Shown here: positions 23,689 to 32,173 of the stretch, piece after piece | Position numbering within the stretch: the first letter of the stretch is position 1 | Layout: each line of letters opens with the position of its first letter | Assembly (NCBI GenBank): GCA_959604655.1 | Contig: CAUHCL010000009.1 | Span: 1 to 38,083, forward strand | Reading direction: 5' to 3' | From: an uncultured Alistipes sp. | GTDB taxonomy: Bacteria; Bacteroidota; Bacteroidia; Bacteroidales; Rikenellaceae | Length of the DNA stretch: 38,083 nt | The notes under the pieces: generated by a model | What the model saw: only the letters and a program-made list of their open reading frames with translations | Told to the model about the DNA's origin: nothing | The model's database searches: none | Translations under genes and position numbers: made by a program

Positions 23689-24816
23689 TCACAGCACTCC
23701 CTTGCTCGACGGCAGGTCGTAGGCGAAGACGTCGCGCCGCACGGCCATCTTCAACGCGCGGGCGAAGGCCTTGAAAACGCCCTCAATAAGGTGGTGGTTA
23801 TTCTCGCCGCGCGCCTCGATATGGAGATTGCAGCGCATGGCCACGCACAGCGACTTGAAGAAGTGGCGGAACATCTCGGTCGGCACGTCGCCCACATACT
23901 CGCGCGTGAATGGAACGTCCCACACGAAGTCGGCCCGCCCGCCGAAGTCGAGCAGCACCATGGCGCGGCACTCGTCCATGGGCAGCACGAATCCGTAGCG
24001 GTCGATGCCACGTTTCGAGCCGAGCGCCTTGAAGATCGACTCGCCCAGCGCGATGGCGGTATCCTCGATGGTGTGATGCTCGTCCACCTGCAAGTCGCCC
24101 CTGCACTCCGCCACGAGCGACATACCCGAATGGTGCGCGATCTGGTCGAGCATGTGATCGAAAAACTTCAGGCCCGTATCGATATGCGAACCGCCCTTGC
24201 CGTCGAGATCGACCACGATGCGGATGTCGGTCTCGGCCGTCCTGCGTATCGTCTCCGCACGGCGTTCGGTGCGCCGCAGAAACTCCGCCACCCCGCTCCA
24301 GTCGTCGGTCATGAGAACGCAGCTCGCGGCATAATGCTTTCCCTCCAGCATGGCGCGTCCCTGCTCGGGACTCTGCAACAGCACGGCCCGGGCGCCAAGA
24401 TTGAACGCCAGTTCCACGTCGGTGGCGCGGTCGCCTATCACGTAACTCTCCGCAAGAGAGTAATCGTCGCCGAGATACTTGCCGAACATCCCCGTCCGCG
24501 GCTTGCGCGTGGGAGCATCGTCCTCGGGCATGGATCGGTCGATGAGCTGATCGGCGAAGCGTACGCCCTCGCCCTCCAGCGTGCGCAGCATCTTGGCGTG
24601 CGCGGGCCAAAACGTCGCCTCGGGAAACGACGCCGTACCCAGTCCGTCCTGATTCGAGGCCAGCACCAGATCGTAATCGAGCTCCGCTATCGAACGCAGC
24701 GCCGATATGGCCCCCTTCACGAACTCCAGCTTTTCGAGCGAGTCGACCTGATAGTCCACGGGCGGCTCGACGATGATCGTGCCGTCGCGATCAACGAACA
24801 ATACTCTCTTTTTCAT
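23689..24816 (-). CDS. hisB: Bifunctional histidinol-phosphatase / imidazoleglycerol-phosphate dehydratase
   Basis: 375 residues from the ATG at 24816; the frame continues upstream only to a TTG. The N-terminal HAD phosphatase domain (1-~165) has the DxD motif FVDRDGT (D9, D11) and metal/substrate segments through KPRTGMFGKYL and VIGDRATDVELA. The C-terminal IGPD domain (~185-375) has manganese-ligand histidine motifs FFDHMLDQIAHHSG, DEHHTIEDTAIALG and HHLIEGVFKAFARAL. It does steps 6 and 8 of the pathway, as in enterobacteria. It overlaps hisC by 26 bp. Confidence 0.97.
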   Translation of the reverse strand: MKKRVLFVDRDGTIIVEPPVDYQVDSLEKLEFVKGAISALRSIAELDYDLVLASNQDGLGTASFPEATFWPAHAKMLRTLEGEGVRFADQLIDRSMPEDDAPTRKPRTGMFGKYLGDDYSLAESYVIGDRATDVELAFNLGARAVLLQSPEQGRAMLEGKHYAASCVLMTDDWSGVAEFLRRTERRAETIRRTAETDIRIVVDLDGKGGSHIDTGLKFFDHMLDQIAHHSGMSLVAECRGDLQVDEHHTIEDTAIALGESIFKALGSKRGIDRYGFVLPMDECRAMVLLDFGGRADFVWDVPFTREYVGDVPTEMFRHFFKSLCVAMRCNLHIEARGENNHHLIEGVFKAFARALKMAVRRDVFAYDLPSSKGVL

Positions 24817-25843
24817 AACGTTCAAGCGATTTCAACAGTTTTTCGTTCTCCTCTTCGAGTCCTATCGTTATTCTCAGACACCCTTCGCAGCCCTTCACGC
24901 GGTTGCGGTTGCGCACGATTATGCCGTCGCCGATAAGATGGTCGTAGACGGCATCGGCATCGTCCACGCGCACCAGCAGGAAATTGGCGTCGCTCGGATA
25001 GACGCGTCCGACGAATCGGAACCGCGCCAAGGCCGCCGCCACAATGTCGCGCTGCGCCTTCAGGGCCGCCACCTTCGCGTCGACAGGATCGTCGAGCAGC
25101 CTCTCCACGATGTGCATAGCCGCGACATTTATATTGTAGGGATATTTCACCATCGACATCAGCTCCACCACCCTACGATCGGCCAGAGCCAGCCCCACGC
25201 GCAGACCCGCCATAGCCCGCGCCTTCGAGAGCGTTTGCAGCACCACGAGGTTCGGGCGGGCGAATATCTCGTTTCTCAGCCCATCGTCCTCGGAAAAATC
25301 GATGTAGGCCTCGTCGACGACCACCATGCCCCCGAACCCGTCGGCCAGCCGAAGCATATCCCCGCGCGGGAACGAATTGCCCGTGGGATTGTTCGGCGAG
25401 CAGAGGAACAGCAGCTTGGTACGGGCGTCGGCGCGGCGCAACAGTTCGTCGACGGGAAGCGCGAAATCCTCGCCGAGCTGCACCTCGCGCATCTCTATGT
25501 CGTTTATCGCCGCTGCGACCTTGTACATGCCGTAACTCGGCGCTATGGCCACGGCGTTGTCCACCCGCGGTTCGCAGAACACGCGGAACAGCAGGTCGAT
25601 GGCCTCGTCGCTGCCGTTGCCTATGAAAATATTCTCGGCGGGAACACCCTTCAACTCCGACAAACGCTCCTTCAGACGGCGCTGGTGCGGATCGGGATAA
25701 CGGTTGTAGCCGTTGTCGTAAGGGCTTTCGTTGGCGTCGAGAAACACACCCAGCTCGCCACCGTACTCGTCGCGGGCCGTGGAATAGGGCGTAAGATGAG
25801 CTATGCAGCCGCGCACGAGCAAATCTATAACACTGTTTTTCAT
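24791..25843 (-). CDS. hisC: Histidinol-phosphate aminotransferase
   Basis: 350 residues, fold type I PLP enzyme. Motifs: LDANESPYDNGYNRYPDP near the N-terminus, NNPTGN (151-156), VVDEAYIDF (176-183), and the PLP lysine K207 in TLSKARAMAGLRVG. It converts imidazole acetol phosphate to histidinol phosphate. It is 7 bp after the hisD stop and overlaps hisB. Confidence 0.97.
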   Translation of the reverse strand: MKNSVIDLLVRGCIAHLTPYSTARDEYGGELGVFLDANESPYDNGYNRYPDPHQRRLKERLSELKGVPAENIFIGNGSDEAIDLLFRVFCEPRVDNAVAIAPSYGMYKVAAAINDIEMREVQLGEDFALPVDELLRRADARTKLLFLCSPNNPTGNSFPRGDMLRLADGFGGMVVVDEAYIDFSEDDGLRNEIFARPNLVVLQTLSKARAMAGLRVGLALADRRVVELMSMVKYPYNINVAAMHIVERLLDDPVDAKVAALKAQRDIVAAALARFRFVGRVYPSDANFLLVRVDDADAVYDHLIGDGIIVRNRNRVKGCEGCLRITIGLEEENEKLLKSLERYEKESIVR

Positions 25844-25850
25844 AACGGTT

Positions 25851-27128
25851 CTATTTCGGCATTCTTATTCTGACGGCTTCGGCATGCGCCTGCAACCCCT
25901 CGGCCTCGGCCATCGCCGTAATGACGGGCGCAAGCGAGGCCAGCCCCTCTGGAGTGAGCTCCTGGATGGTCATCTTGCGCATGAAGCTGTCGATGTTCAC
26001 CCCGCTGCACGAGCGCGCCCAGCCCGAGGTGGGCAGGGTGTGGTTCGTACCCGAGGCGTAATCGCCCGCGCTCTCGGGCGAATGGTTGCCTATGAATATG
26101 CTGCCTGCGGCGGTTATTTCGGCCGCGGCGCCCCACGCGTCGCGAAGCGATATTATGAGGTGTTCGGCGGCATATCCGTTCGCGAAATCGATCATGTCGG
26201 CACGATCGGGCAACACCACCACGCGGCTGCCCGCCAGCGACCCGTCCACGAACTCCGCCCGCGCGAGCCTGCACGCCTGCCGCCCGACCTCGGCCGTCAC
26301 CGCCGCAGCCAGTTCCTCGCTGTCGCACACCGCGACGGCCTGACTGTCGCGCCCGTGCTCGGCCTGCGACAGAAGATCGGCCGCGACGAACTCGGGGCGT
26401 GCGGATACATCGGCCAGCACCATCACCTCCGACGGCCCCGCGGGCATGTCGATCGAAACGCATCGGCCGCTCACTATCTGCTTGGCTATGGTGACGTAAC
26501 GGTTGCCGGGACCGAAGATCTTGTCGGTCTTGGGGATGCTCTCCGTACCGTAGGCCATGGCCGCCACGGCCTGCGCGCCGCCCGTCTTGAACACACGCGT
26601 CACGCCGCAACGGCGGGCCGCATAGAGCACTTCGGGCGCCACGCGCCCCTTGCGGTCGCAGGGGGTGCACATCGTGATCTCGGCGCAACCCGCTATCGAT
26701 GCGGGCAGGGCGAGCATGAGCACAGTCGAGAAGAGCGGCGCCGTACCGCCCGGGATATATATTCCCACGCTGCGCAGCGGCACGGGGCGCTGCACGCATA
26801 CCACGCCGCGCATGGTCTCCACACGCACCTGCTGCGGCATCTGCGCGCGGTGGAACGCCGATATGTTATTCACGGCCACCTCCACGGCGGCCTTCACATC
26901 CTCTTTCACAGCCCGTTCGGCCTCGGCGAACTCCGCGTACGACACCGCGAGCGACGACAGACGCACGCCGTCGATCCGCTCCGCCAGATCGAACAACGCG
27001 GCATCGCCCTCGCGCTCCACGCGAGCGACGATCTCCTTCACGCGCTCGGTTACGGCACCGTTGTCCTGCTCGGCGCGGCGGAACAGCGACGGCCACTCGC
27101 TGCGGGGCGGATTCACATATGTCTTCAT
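25851..27128 (-). CDS. hisD: Histidinol dehydrogenase
   Basis: 425 residues from the ATG at 27128, giving MKTYVNPPRSEWPSLFRR; the frame upstream overlaps hisG and is rejected. Recognisable segments include PLRSVGIYIPGGTAPLFST, FGPGNRYVT, DMPAGPSEVMVLAD, LLSQAEHGRDSQA and SGTNHTLPTSGWAR, holding the zinc and catalytic Glu/His residues. It oxidises histidinol to histidine with two NAD. Usual length. It begins 5 bp after hisG. Confidence 0.97.
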   Translation of the reverse strand: MKTYVNPPRSEWPSLFRRAEQDNGAVTERVKEIVARVEREGDAALFDLAERIDGVRLSSLAVSYAEFAEAERAVKEDVKAAVEVAVNNISAFHRAQMPQQVRVETMRGVVCVQRPVPLRSVGIYIPGGTAPLFSTVLMLALPASIAGCAEITMCTPCDRKGRVAPEVLYAARRCGVTRVFKTGGAQAVAAMAYGTESIPKTDKIFGPGNRYVTIAKQIVSGRCVSIDMPAGPSEVMVLADVSARPEFVAADLLSQAEHGRDSQAVAVCDSEELAAAVTAEVGRQACRLARAEFVDGSLAGSRVVVLPDRADMIDFANGYAAEHLIISLRDAWGAAAEITAAGSIFIGNHSPESAGDYASGTNHTLPTSGWARSCSGVNIDSFMRKMTIQELTPEGLASLAPVITAMAEAEGLQAHAEAVRIRMPK

Positions 27129-27133
27129 ATCGT

Positions 27134-27985
27134 TTAAGGTATTATCTTGTCCAACGTAAGTACCAGTATCCCCTCGGCGCCGATGGCTTTCAGCTGCCGC
27201 ACCTTGTCCCACAGATCGGCGGCCTCCACCACCGAGTGGAGCGAGCACCACCCCTCGGCCGCCAGAGGCATCACGGTCGGGCTGCGCATGGCGGGCAGGA
27301 TCTTCACGGCCTCGTCGAGAGCCGAGGTGGGAATGTTCATGAGCAGATATTTCTTGCCTCGGCTGACGCGCTCCGACTCGATACGGAACAGCAGTTCGTC
27401 CAGCACCGCGCGGTCGTCGGCCGAGAGGTCGCGGTTGGCTATAAGCGCGGCTTCGGACTCGAATACCCGCTCCACCTCCTTCAGGCCGTTGGACACCAGC
27501 GTGCCGCCCGACGACACAATATCGAATATGGCGTCGGCGATACCCGCCGCGGGAGCTATCTCCACCGAACCCGTGATTACCTCCAGCTCGGCCTCCACGC
27601 CCCGTTCGGCCAGAAAACGGCCGAGGATGGCGGGATACGACGTGGCGATGCGTTTGCCGCGGAAATACTCCACGCCCGTATATTCGTCGCCCTTGGGCAC
27701 GGCGAGCGATATGCGACAGCCGCCGAAGCCCAGCCTGGCCGCCACGTCGACGTCGAAGCCGCGCTCGGCCACCTCGTTCAGTCCCACTATTCCCAACTGC
27801 GCCGTACCGTTGGCCACCACCTGCGGGATGTCGTCGTCGCGCAGGTAGAGCACCTCGATGGGGAAATTCGACGCCTTGGACAAGAATTTGCGCTTGGCAT
27901 CGTCCACGTCGATACCTATCTCGCGCAGCAGCGCAACGCTCTGTTCGTTGAGCCGCCCTTTGGTTTGAATCGCTATTCTGAGCAT
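27134..27985 (-). CDS. hisG: ATP phosphoribosyltransferase, long form
   Basis: 283 residues. The N-terminal two-domain catalytic part begins RIAIQTKGRLNEQSVALLREIGI and carries the PRPP-type motif SSGGTLVSNGLKEVE. The C-terminal ~75 residues form the PII/ACT-like regulatory domain of the long, HisZ-independent form (YLLMNIPTSALDEAVKILP, GWCSLHSVVE), which gives histidine feedback inhibition. First structural gene of the operon, 113 bp after the leader peptide stop and behind the attenuator terminator. Confidence 0.97.
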   Translation of the reverse strand: MLRIAIQTKGRLNEQSVALLREIGIDVDDAKRKFLSKASNFPIEVLYLRDDDIPQVVANGTAQLGIVGLNEVAERGFDVDVAARLGFGGCRISLAVPKGDEYTGVEYFRGKRIATSYPAILGRFLAERGVEAELEVITGSVEIAPAAGIADAIFDIVSSGGTLVSNGLKEVERVFESEAALIANRDLSADDRAVLDELLFRIESERVSRGKKYLLMNIPTSALDEAVKILPAMRSPTVMPLAAEGWCSLHSVVEAADLWDKVRQLKAIGAEGILVLTLDKIIP

Positions 27986-28035
27986 AACTATATAAAATTT
28001 ACTTTGCCAAATCCGTAATCCGCGGCGGATGATAC

Positions 28036-28065
28036 GAAAAAAGGCTTACCGCGTTCGGTAAGCCT
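28036..28065 (-). terminator. Attenuator terminator of the his operon
   Basis: A perfect 10-bp stem AGGCTTACCG - AACG - CGGTAAGCCT, then TTTTT on the minus strand, between the leader peptide and hisG. Its 5' arm (28056-28065) can alternatively pair with the leader segment CGGTAGGTT around the leader stop codon. That is the arrangement expected of an antiterminator. Confidence 0.9.
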
Positions 28066-28098
28066 AATATAAATCGCATCGCTGCAAATACACACAAC

Positions 28099-28155
28099 CT
28101 ACCGTATCTTTCGCAAGATATGGTGATGATGGTGCATATTGTAAAAACGTATCAT
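28099..28155 (-). CDS. hisL: his operon leader peptide
   Basis: An 18-residue open frame, MIRFYNMHHHHHILRKIR, with five consecutive His codons (CAC CAT CAT CAC CAT) and a TAG stop. The first His codon is followed closely by a pause hairpin, TATCTT-GCGA-AAGATA. Ribosome stalling at His codons when charged tRNA-His is scarce should free AAGATACGGTAGG to form the antiterminator with the 5' arm of the terminator. Too short for usual gene finders. The second Met (codon 7) is an alternative start. Confidence 0.9.
   Translation of the reverse strand: MIRFYNMHHHHHILRKIR
28103..28118 (-). promoter_or_regulatory. Pause hairpin (1:2) of the his attenuator
   Basis: TATCTT - GCGA - AAGATA on the minus strand: a 6-bp stem capped by a GNRA tetraloop inside the end of the leader peptide frame. 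A ribosome stalled on the His run would cover its left arm and release the right arm for the antiterminator. Confidence 0.75.
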
Positions 28156-28209
28156 TTCGGTCACTTGCATTAAAACGGGCGAACGACGTCGCCGCCCGAT
28201 TGTATGATG

Positions 28210-28238
28210 CAAATATAGCGATTAATGTCCGACTTCAA
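28210..28238 (-). promoter_or_regulatory. Promoter of the his operon
   Basis: Minus strand: TTG (28238-28236), 18 bp, then TATATTTG (28217-28210). This matches the Bacteroidetes -33/-7 consensus and lies about 55 bp upstream of the leader peptide ATG. Confidence 0.75.
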
Positions 28239-28325
28239 CCGCCCGAAACGCAAAAAATCGGACGACCGACGATTTACCCGCATAATAATGCAAAAAATCG
28301 CATATGATTACAATATATAAAATGC

Positions 28326-28333
28326 TATCTTTG
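28326..28333 (+). promoter_or_regulatory. -7 promoter element of the fucosidase operon
   Basis: TATCTTTG, an exact TAnnTTTG match, 30 bp upstream of the ATG at 28364 and divergent from the his promoter. The -33 element is weak. It supports the 28364 start over an in-frame codon at 28304. Confidence 0.65.
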
Positions 28334-28363
28334 CAGAAAGAAAACCACAAAACCGACTTAACA

Positions 28364-29818
28364 ATGAATTTGAAGAGAAAACTCGTCGCAGCATGCACCG
28401 TATGGTGTATCGTCGCATCGGCGTGCATGGCATGGACGGCATCGGCCCAGACGGCCGACAAACAGAGCAGACGCTACGAACTGAAGTACGGAGCGACCAA
28501 CCACGGCAAGCGCCGGGACGAGGCCATGCGCCGCTTCCGCGAAAACCGCCTCGGCGCATTCATCCACTGGGGGCTCTACGCCATCCCGGGCGGCGAATGG
28601 AACGGCAAAGTCTACGGCGGCGCGGCGGAATGGCTCAAAAGTTGGGCCAATGTCCCCAGCGACGAATGGATGCAGCTCATGAAGCAATGGAATCCCGAGA
28701 AGTTCGACGCAAAGCAGTGGGCCGCCATGTTCAAGCGCATGGGCGTGCGCTACGTGAAGATCACGACCAAGCACCACGAGGGTTTCTGCCTGTGGCCGAG
28801 CAAATACACCGACTACACCGTGGCAGGCACCCCCGACGGCCGCGACCTGCTGGGCGAGATGGTGGAGGCGTTCGACGCCGAGGGCATCGACGTGCATTTC
28901 TACTTCTCGATACTCGACTGGAGCCATCCCGACTGGCGCTACTCGCTCAAGACCAAGGAAGACAGCACGGCGTTCCGCCGCTTCATGACCTTCACCGAAA
29001 ACCAGCTCAAGGAGCTGGCCGAGCGCTATCCCACAGTCAAGGACTTCTGGTTCGACGGCACCTGGGACGCCAGCGTCAAGGGCAACGGCAAGTGGACCGC
29101 CGAGATCGAGGCCATGCTCAAACGCACCCTGCCAGGGGTGACGGTCAACAGCCGTCTGCGTGCCGACGACCGCGGAAGCCGTCATTTCGACAGCAACGGC
29201 GAACTGATGGGCGACTACGAATCGGGATACGAGCGCAAGCTCCCCGACCCCGTGAAGGATCTGAAGGTGACGCAATGGGACTGGGAGGCCTGCATGACCC
29301 TGCCCGAAAACCAGTGGGGCTACCACAAGGACTGGTCGCTCAGCTACGTCAAGACTCCCGTGGAGGTGCTGGACCGAATCGTGCACGCCGTGTCGATGGG
29401 CGGCAACATGGTGGTCAACTTCGGCCCGAAGGGCGACGGCGATTTCCGTGATGAGGAAAAGCGAATGGCCGAGAGCATAGGCGAATGGATGGACCGCTAC
29501 GGCGAGGCCGTCTACGGCTGCGACTACGCAGGCTGGAGCAAGCAGGATTGGGGTTACTACACCCGCCGCGGCAACGACGTATACATGGTGGTGTTCAACC
29601 GTCCCTATTCGGGTCTGCTCACGGTGAAGACCCCGTCGGGAGTGAAGATAACGCAGGCCGCTACGCTCGACGGAGCGCGCACGGCCGTCAGGGAGACCGC
29701 CCGCAACGAATACAACGTGTCGATGCCCGAGCGCGATCCGAACGAACCGTTCGTGATAAAGCTCACGGTGGAAGACAGCGACGGCAACGGTAGCAAGTAC
29801 CGCGAAGCGCTCACGTAA
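28364..29818 (+). CDS. Alpha-L-fucosidase, GH29 family
   Basis: 484 residues from the ATG at 28364 with a signal peptide (about 1-29, ending ASAQ). GH29 features: RLGAFIHWGLYAIPGGEW (62-79), TTKHHEGFCLWPS (134-146), and the nucleophile Asp as D231 in FWFDGTWD. A C-terminal beta-sandwich covers ~395-484. It should hydrolyse terminal alpha-L-fucose from host or dietary glycans in the periplasm or outside the cell; linkage preference cannot be read off. The gene is followed 21 bp later by a TapB-like gene, probably one operon. Confidence 0.93.
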   Translation: MNLKRKLVAACTVWCIVASACMAWTASAQTADKQSRRYELKYGATNHGKRRDEAMRRFRENRLGAFIHWGLYAIPGGEWNGKVYGGAAEWLKSWANVPSDEWMQLMKQWNPEKFDAKQWAAMFKRMGVRYVKITTKHHEGFCLWPSKYTDYTVAGTPDGRDLLGEMVEAFDAEGIDVHFYFSILDWSHPDWRYSLKTKEDSTAFRRFMTFTENQLKELAERYPTVKDFWFDGTWDASVKGNGKWTAEIEAMLKRTLPGVTVNSRLRADDRGSRHFDSNGELMGDYESGYERKLPDPVKDLKVTQWDWEACMTLPENQWGYHKDWSLSYVKTPVEVLDRIVHAVSMGGNMVVNFGPKGDGDFRDEEKRMAESIGEWMDRYGEAVYGCDYAGWSKQDWGYYTRRGNDVYMVVFNRPYSGLLTVKTPSGVKITQAATLDGARTAVRETARNEYNVSMPERDPNEPFVIKLTVEDSDGNGSKYREALT

Positions 29819-29839
29819 AAGATCAAAACACGATAGAGT

Positions 29840-30529
29840 ATGAAAAAATCTGTTTTAACCATTGCCTTGACGCTCGCCGCGATCGTCGCGTCGGCTCAGG
29901 AGAGCTGGTTCTTCCCCGCCCAAGGCAAGGAGAACCGTTACCGCACCACGTCCACGGCACTCACGGAGACCACGACGCTCTACACATCGACCTATGTCAG
30001 GAGCATCGCCGACGGCACATGCACCGTACAGTCCGACGTATACCAAAGCGAGAACGGCACAAATCCGATGCAGACGGTCACGGCCGTGTACAAGATCGCC
30101 GACGAGGGATATTTGCTGGACATGCGCGAAACGCTCAAGTCGGCATTCGCCGCATTGGGCAGTCTGACCGTGGAGGAATATTCGGGCGATGCGGTCTACC
30201 CCAAGAATCCGCATGCGGGGCAGAGCTGCGACAACATAACCATGACGCTCGCGGCGGACATTATGGGCAACGCCGTAGCGGTAAACATCGAGGTAAAGGA
30301 TCGCAAGATAACGGCCGAAGAGACGGTAGAGGTGCCCGCGGGCAAATTCGACTGCCTGAGATTCGAGGAGACCACCATAGCGGAAGTCATGGGACAGGAG
30401 GTCAAGACGCAGACAGTGACCTGGATCGCCAAAGGCATAGGAACGGTGAAACAGAAGACCGATTCGATGAACGGCATGGTGACGGCCTTGATGGAACTCA
30501 CGGCCGTAAAGGACAAGCAGGCGCAATAG
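29840..30529 (+). CDS. TapB/DUF3108-like periplasmic protein
   Basis: 229 residues, signal peptide about 1-19 (ending ASAQ). The rest is a beta-barrel-like domain with the pattern of the TapB/DUF3108 group: FFPAQGKENRYRTTS near the N-terminus, EETVEVPAGKFDCLRFEET and VTWIAKGIGTVKQKT toward the C-terminus. Function of the family is unclear. Second gene of the fucosidase operon; the pairing may be casual. Confidence 0.7.
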   Translation: MKKSVLTIALTLAAIVASAQESWFFPAQGKENRYRTTSTALTETTTLYTSTYVRSIADGTCTVQSDVYQSENGTNPMQTVTAVYKIADEGYLLDMRETLKSAFAALGSLTVEEYSGDAVYPKNPHAGQSCDNITMTLAADIMGNAVAVNIEVKDRKITAEETVEVPAGKFDCLRFEETTIAEVMGQEVKTQTVTWIAKGIGTVKQKTDSMNGMVTALMELTAVKDKQAQ

Positions 30530-30562
30530 CATCGAAATGCAAACACCGCCTCTCGGCGGTCA

Positions 30563-30597
30563 TGATCGGAATCTGCCACAGATTCCGATCATTTTTT
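30563..30597 (+). terminator. Terminator of the fucosidase operon
   Basis: TGATCGGAATCTG - CCA - CAGATTCCGATCA, a 13-bp perfect stem followed by TTTTTT. A smaller ACCGCC/GGCGGT hairpin lies just before it. Confidence 0.92.
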
Positions 30598-30614
30598 GCG
30601 TCCTGCAACGAAAA

Positions 30615-31148
30615 TCACTCTATCACGGGATAACCGAAACGCCCGTCGTACATCGAGAACGTGACGGTACCTCCGCTTCGGACCTTATTATATAACGCCT
30701 GCGTCACGGGAATCTTCTTCACCGTGCCGTCCTCCGAGGCCAGACGCAGGTAATAGACCCGATAACTGCCCGAACGGACGCTGCGGCGCCCCACACGACG
30801 GTATCTGTCGCGCGTGGCCGTTATTTTCTCCGCCACGGTGAACTCCCGCTCGTAAACGGCCGACCTGTCGGCCCCGAAACGGTTGACGCCGAGAAACACG
30901 AACGTCCCCAAGGCTCCCGCGAAACAGACGTGGCAGACGTAGTTGAGCAGTCGGCTCTCCGATCCCGTAAGCCGTCCCCACAAACCGACGGCCCAAGGAG
31001 CCGTTAAAACCGCCGCGGCAGCGGCGACCGTCAGCGGCACCTGCCACCCGACGAAGGTGCGTTCGTATAAGGCATAGCTGAACACGCACAAAACAAAGCA
31101 CGCAACGATTGAACCGTAGCGCAATACGTTCTTTACTCCGTTTTTCAT
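30615..31148 (-). CDS. Small membrane protein, unrecognised
   Basis: 177 residues from the ATG at 31148 (an in-frame Met 33 bp upstream is less likely). About four hydrophobic segments (near 8-25, 32-50, 53-65 and 73-92) are followed by a soluble C-terminal domain of ~80 residues with beta pattern (YRVYYLRLASEDGTVKKIPV, GTVTFSMYDGRFGYPVIE). No family is recognised. It faces the fucosidase operon terminator and diverges from the M48 gene. Confidence 0.7.
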   Translation of the reverse strand: MKNGVKNVLRYGSIVACFVLCVFSYALYERTFVGWQVPLTVAAAAAVLTAPWAVGLWGRLTGSESRLLNYVCHVCFAGALGTFVFLGVNRFGADRSAVYEREFTVAEKITATRDRYRRVGRRSVRSGSYRVYYLRLASEDGTVKKIPVTQALYNKVRSGGTVTFSMYDGRFGYPVIE

Positions 31149-31237
31149 AACCGGTCGGAATTTTCCCGCAAAAATAGTCAAAAAACGGGGCGGGCCAAAA
31201 AATCGGCCCCACGGTTACAAGCAATCGCTATTTTTAG

Positions 31238-31245
31238 TAATTTTG
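31238..31245 (+). promoter_or_regulatory. -7 promoter element of the M48 peptidase gene
   Basis: TAATTTTG matches TAnnTTTG, 29 bp upstream of the ATG at 31275. Confidence 0.6.
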
Positions 31246-31274
31246 CGCCGCTATAATTTAACCACAAACTGACT

Positions 31275-32117
31275 ATGAAAAGAATAGGTTTGAATTTCAT
31301 CGTCGTACTGGCATGTATGGCGATCTCGATGCCTGCGATGGCGCAATTCAATCTCAAGAAGGCCGTGAGCGGCGCGGCCAAAGTCACCAAAGCCGTAACG
31401 CTCAGCGACGAGCAGATGGCCGACTACGTGAAGGAGTACATCGACTGGATGGACGAACACAATCAGGTGTGCGCCGACGACGATCCGTACACGGTGCGTC
31501 TCAAGAAACTGACTGAGGGCCTGACCGACGCGGATGGCATTACGTTGAATTTCAAGGTATACTACGTGATAGACGTGAACGCATTCGCATGCGCCGACGG
31601 CAGCGTCCGCATATTCTCGTCACTTATGGACATAATGAGCGACGAAGAGCTTCTGGGTGTCATCGGACACGAGGTGGGCCACGTAGCGCACAGGGACTCG
31701 AAGAAAGGATTCCGCACCGCACTGCTCACATCGGCACTGAAGGACGGCATCTCGTCGCAGGGCGGAAAGGCCGCGGCTCTGACCGACTCGCAGCTGGGCG
31801 ACCTGAGCGAGGCGCTGGTGAACGCCACCTACTCTCAGAAGCAGGAGCGCGACGCCGACGACTACGGTTACGAGTTCCTCAAGAAATCGGGCAAGAACCC
31901 GTGGGCGATGGCTCTCTCGTTCCGCAAGCTGAAGCAGTTGCAGGAAGAGGCCGGAGCACAGAAGAGCAGCAAGCTGAACCAGCTCTTCTCGACCCACCCC
32001 GACCTCGACGCGCGCATTCAGCGCATGGAGGAGCGCGCCACGGCCGAGGGCATCGAGCCGCCCGTCGTAACGGAGGCTGCGGATACCGAGGAGGCTGCGG
32101 CCGCCACGGCAGAATAA
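31275..32117 (+). CDS. M48-family zinc metallopeptidase, periplasmic
   Basis: 280 residues with a signal peptide (about 1-23, ending AMA). The zinc-binding HEVGH motif is at 132-136 (VIGHEVGHVAHRD), and the third ligand is probably E191 in QERDADDYGYEF. The characteristic STHPDLDARIQRM segment follows near 243. A Glu/Ala-rich tail ends the protein. This is the compact M48C-like form (compare LoiP/BepA-type proteases), probably in envelope protein quality control. No TPR domain. Its gene stands alone. Confidence 0.92.
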   Translation: MKRIGLNFIVVLACMAISMPAMAQFNLKKAVSGAAKVTKAVTLSDEQMADYVKEYIDWMDEHNQVCADDDPYTVRLKKLTEGLTDADGITLNFKVYYVIDVNAFACADGSVRIFSSLMDIMSDEELLGVIGHEVGHVAHRDSKKGFRTALLTSALKDGISSQGGKAAALTDSQLGDLSEALVNATYSQKQERDADDYGYEFLKKSGKNPWAMALSFRKLKQLQEEAGAQKSSKLNQLFSTHPDLDARIQRMEERATAEGIEPPVVTEAADTEEAAAATAE

Positions 32118-32136
32118 AGAGACTTCACGATAATGG

Positions 32137-32170
32137 AAACGCCCTGCAAGACCGACTTGCAGGGCGTTTT
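32137..32170. terminator. Bidirectional terminator between convergent genes
   Basis: AAACGCCCTGCAAG - ACCGA - CTTGCAGGGCGTTT, a 14-bp perfect stem with Ts on the plus side. It serves the M48 gene (+) and probably the convergent hypothetical gene (-). Confidence 0.9.
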
Positions 32171-32173
32171 CAT

